From assembly GCA_036852015.1 (NCBI GenBank), contig JAANDG010000078.1, positions 186,001-250,000 on the forward strand: a stretch of DNA of 64,000 nt, written 5' to 3'. The stretch's first letter is position 1, and each line of letters starts with the position of its first letter. A model generated the notes under the pieces. That model was given only the letters and a program-made list of their open reading frames with translations. It was not told the DNA's origin and searched no databases. The translations under genes and the position numbers were made by a program. Shown in pieces: positions 61,542 through 64,000 of the stretch. Origin of the DNA: Pelodera strongyloides. Its lineage: Eukaryota > Nematoda > Chromadorea > Rhabditida > Rhabditidae.

Positions 61542-62019
61542 TTATGGGTTGTACTCGATGGGCAGATTCTTTCTGCGGACCATTCCGTCTCCCTGGAACC
61601 ACTCACGGCGGAACTGCTTGGCGGCACCATCGGGGGTGTTGGTCCACTCAATGGTGATACGGTCGTTGTTGGTGTCCTCCTGTCCGTACTGGAAGGCATC
61701 GCAAGAGACGGCGACGAGCACAGCCTCCTTGGGGTCGAGCACTCCGCAGGGTGGGTCGACACCAAGACGCTTCATGTTGGTGGTCTTGAAGGCCCATCCG
61801 ATACGACGTCCTCCGGAGTTGGTCACCTAAATTGTAAATGTAAACGTAGAAGAAAAATATAGTTACACCACACGTAGAGGCAGTAGTAAACGTAAACCAT
61901 TTACAAGAACAGAGGCTTACCTTAATGTGGTAGGTGTGCTTGTCATCGTAGGGAGCGTTGAAGACGACCTTGGCGTTGGGCTGGGTGCCGATATCACCGG
62001 GAGGAACTGACTGAGCCAT
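61542..62019 (-). CDS. msp: Major sperm protein (copy C, intact)
   Basis: Same function as copy A. Exons 62019-61921 and 61826-61542, 127 residues, intron after HTYHIK. Differs from copy A at one visible position, DAFQYGQED instead of DAFAYGQED. Its 3' flank (AATAAACAATTTCCCTCCAC and onward to CTTATGAGC) is identical to that of the broken copy B, which shares the DAFQYGQED coding. Copies B and C are therefore a tail-to-tail inverted duplicate about 1.6 kb apart. Upstream the conserved TGAATAAAAGG box and leader are present. Confidence 0.97.
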
Positions 62020-62729
62020 GTTGATGGATGTTCTTACCTTTCTGGCGGCCCCTTTTATTCATTGCTTCGCACGCTAATCATGAGGTTACTATGTTAATTC
62101 CTTGGCTACTACATTAATCTCTAGTTGTTTCAAGGAGAAAATACGCTTCACTCATAACTTCATTTCAAAGAGAAACTAGGTAGGTCAGACAAACAAACGT
62201 GGTTTTTTCAAAATTTCAAGAATAAGACATTTCTGACTGAAAAAAGTAAAGGAACGACAATTTTCTGAGTGAAAATTTCTTTTGATGCCCTGCGAAGTGA
62301 ACCGCTTGGGTCAAATCGGCGGATCACCACGATCACCACTACAGGACAAGAAATACCATATGCGGACGCAATACAAAGATAAAAATGAATTTATACAACT
62401 ATTAGATTGAAGTTGAAAGTAACATGTACACACAATGAAAGAAATGTAAGATACATGTTGTGTAAGGTACAGAAGAATTATCGTTATATGATTCAGAATT
62501 AGTGCGGAATACCTGCATAGCGACAAGTATAATCAAAACAAAACATCAATATAATTTGTACAAAAAAAATGCAATTTTCTCCTAACATCCTCAGTAGCTA
62601 CATAAAATCAACAAACTTTAAAAAAAGAATCATAAAGTTACTGAAAATTGTCTGGTAAAGCTCGTTGCTTTTTCATAGCACCATAGAACAATACATAAAA
62701 AATTGTATAAAATTCCCTTCGATAATTTG

Positions 62730-63573
62730 TTATTCTTGAGAAATAGATGCATTTGCCTTCTTCGTTCCAGGTAATTTCTGAAAGATAAACTTGTCTTTAT
62801 CTTACTATACTATGTTAGCAGCTTTAAACAACCACTAAATCTTTATTACTAAATCCACTTGTTTTCTAAAAAAAAGTAATCACTTACAAGTCTGACTAGA
62901 ACTTCGATCAAGCTTTTCTCAAAAGAAAAAAAGAATTAAAACCCACATCGTACGATTCATATACTTCGTCTATTGTCTTTCCCTTTGTTTCTGGTAGGTT
63001 GTAGTAGACATAGATTCCTGAAAAAACGACAAAATTAGTTTTTTTAAGTTATTTGCCTGGATGACTCGCCTTTTATGACCACTTCACATAATTAACTGGC
63101 ATAACTGGTAATAAAGGCTACATATGATCGAGGTTCCCGAGTTAGGAGTTGAGGCACAGCATCAATTGGTGAAAAAAGTAACGAGAATGGGAATATACAG
63201 AAAAAGCAAAGTAATAAACATGCAAAAGGGACAAAAAGGGACATCACTATATCCATAATAATCATAATCATATTCGCCTACCGGAAAACACAAGTGGTGG
63301 GAAGAAAAGGACAAAATATGAGATTCCGGCTCCCAGGAATAGTTTAAGCGGTAGAAAAATTGCCAAAAGAATGGAACGGCTGAAATAAATGAAATTTAGA
63401 TCTCTGAAAAACAAATCGCAAGTTGGTCTTTGTTGCCCTTTTCATTCTTTTACAATTGCCTAAAATTTGAAGAAGAAAAAATACTAAAACTGGTGTGTGA
63501 GTGTCGTGTGTGTGTATATATATGTGTGTGTATGTGTGTGCGCCTGAGTGCGCGTGTGTGTGCGTGTGTGCGT

Positions 63574-63621
<48 letters not shown>

Positions 63622-63839
63622 GTGTGTGTGTGTGTGTCGAAGATTGCTTCCAATACTTCTTTTGAAATGAAAACTGACCCGGCACTCAGCACAAGGTTGA
63701 CCCATGTCAGTGCAGCAGGTCTTGCTGCCGAGTTCACTAATTCTGATGTGATAAAGAATCCGACGGGCACAATTGTGATGCACGCAACGAAAATGAACAC
63801 ACAGCACATCACTACAAGAGACCAGCCGAGTGACGCGAT
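62730..63839 (-). CDS. GLUT/SLC2-type sugar transporter, 3' exons (partial)
   Basis: Facilitative sugar carrier of the major facilitator superfamily. Five exons read on minus: 63839-63679, 63379-63282, 63017-62947, 62917-62888, 62777-62730, all consistent in phase, about 136 residues to the stop. Membrane helices: [39 protein letters not shown], and [17 protein letters not shown]. The family-ending motif [18 protein letters not shown] is clear. The short exons after it are supported only by splice sites and phase. The gene continues upstream past 64000; a possible further exon begins around 63960. Confidence 0.82.
63496..63637. repeat. TG microsatellite
   Basis: About 140 bases of TG repeats with interspersed TATA and CGCG, in the intron between the two transporter exons at 63282 and 63679. 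Long frames on both strands are artefacts. Confidence 0.92.
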
Positions 63840-64000
63840 CTGAATTGCAGAAAATTATAGTGATGCATTTTAATGCAAAACAAGTTTGAGGTGTCATGTG
63901 TGAAAACGTTTGGAAGGAGACATTTCACCAACAAAAGTCATAACTAGTAACACGGACACCTCTGCGCAATCTTCAGTTGTTCCAGAATTACTTCACCAAA

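Noticed and set aside
63344..63897. Histidine-threonine and cysteine-valine repeat proteins
   Set aside because: Translation of a TG microsatellite; only the flanking transporter exons are supported.

Overview
The window is nuclear DNA from a nematode. Evidence: AT-rich sequence, many short introns with TTTCAG-type 3' splice sites, three major sperm protein (MSP) genes (a family confined to nematodes), and the nematode arrangement of the cholinergic locus, with a vesicular acetylcholine transporter gene (unc-17) nested in the first long intron of the choline acetyltransferase gene (cha-1) behind a shared leader exon. The species cannot be named from sequence alone. From memory, plx-1, ifta-2, cha-1/unc-17 and many msp genes all lie on C. 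elegans chromosome IV, so this looks like a related chromosome arm. All multi-exon models below were built by hand from splice sites, codon phase and family similarity.

Layout. 1-6.8 kb: 5' part of a plexin gene (minus strand), leaving the window on the left. 6.8-14.8 kb: intergenic DNA with MITEs. 14.8-21.3 kb: an IFT22/RABL5-type ciliary GTPase gene (plus), with a roughly 60-base G tract directly before one splice acceptor. 21.3-23.2 kb: intergenic, with a MITE and a near-perfect palindrome. 23.2-35.7 kb: cha-1 and unc-17 (minus), convergent with IFT22. 37.1-40.2 kb: a 5'-truncated CR1/Jockey-type non-LTR retrotransposon (plus). 40.4-49.6 kb: the first nine coding exons of a UDP-glycosyltransferase gene (minus) whose last six exons are missing. 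Its 6.2-kb intron is full of repeats, including a hAT-like non-autonomous element with an 8-bp target duplication. 50.8-51.3 kb: intact MSP gene (plus). 51.5-52.7 kb: foldback element carrying GC-rich hairpins. 53.7-59.0 kb: a complete 15-exon paralogous UDP-glycosyltransferase gene (plus). 59.4-62.0 kb: two further MSP copies tail to tail, one broken by a 5-base duplication and one intact. 62.7-64 kb: 3' end of a GLUT/SLC2-type sugar transporter gene (minus), leaving the window on the right.

Functionally the central block is one unit. ChAT makes acetylcholine, VAChT loads it into synaptic vesicles, and the shared 5' exon ties their transcription together. The right half (40-62 kb) is an unstable neighbourhood: duplicated and inverted glycosyltransferase and MSP genes, a truncated copy, a pseudogene, and many foldback elements. 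I found no CRISPR array, rRNA or convincing tRNA, and no clearly new biochemical system. The most interesting points are the conserved cholinergic locus with a possible second ChAT start exon, the truncated glycosyltransferase abutting a LINE, the G tract at a splice site, glutamine at the expected catalytic-histidine position of both glycosyltransferases, and several TTAA-ended MITE families.
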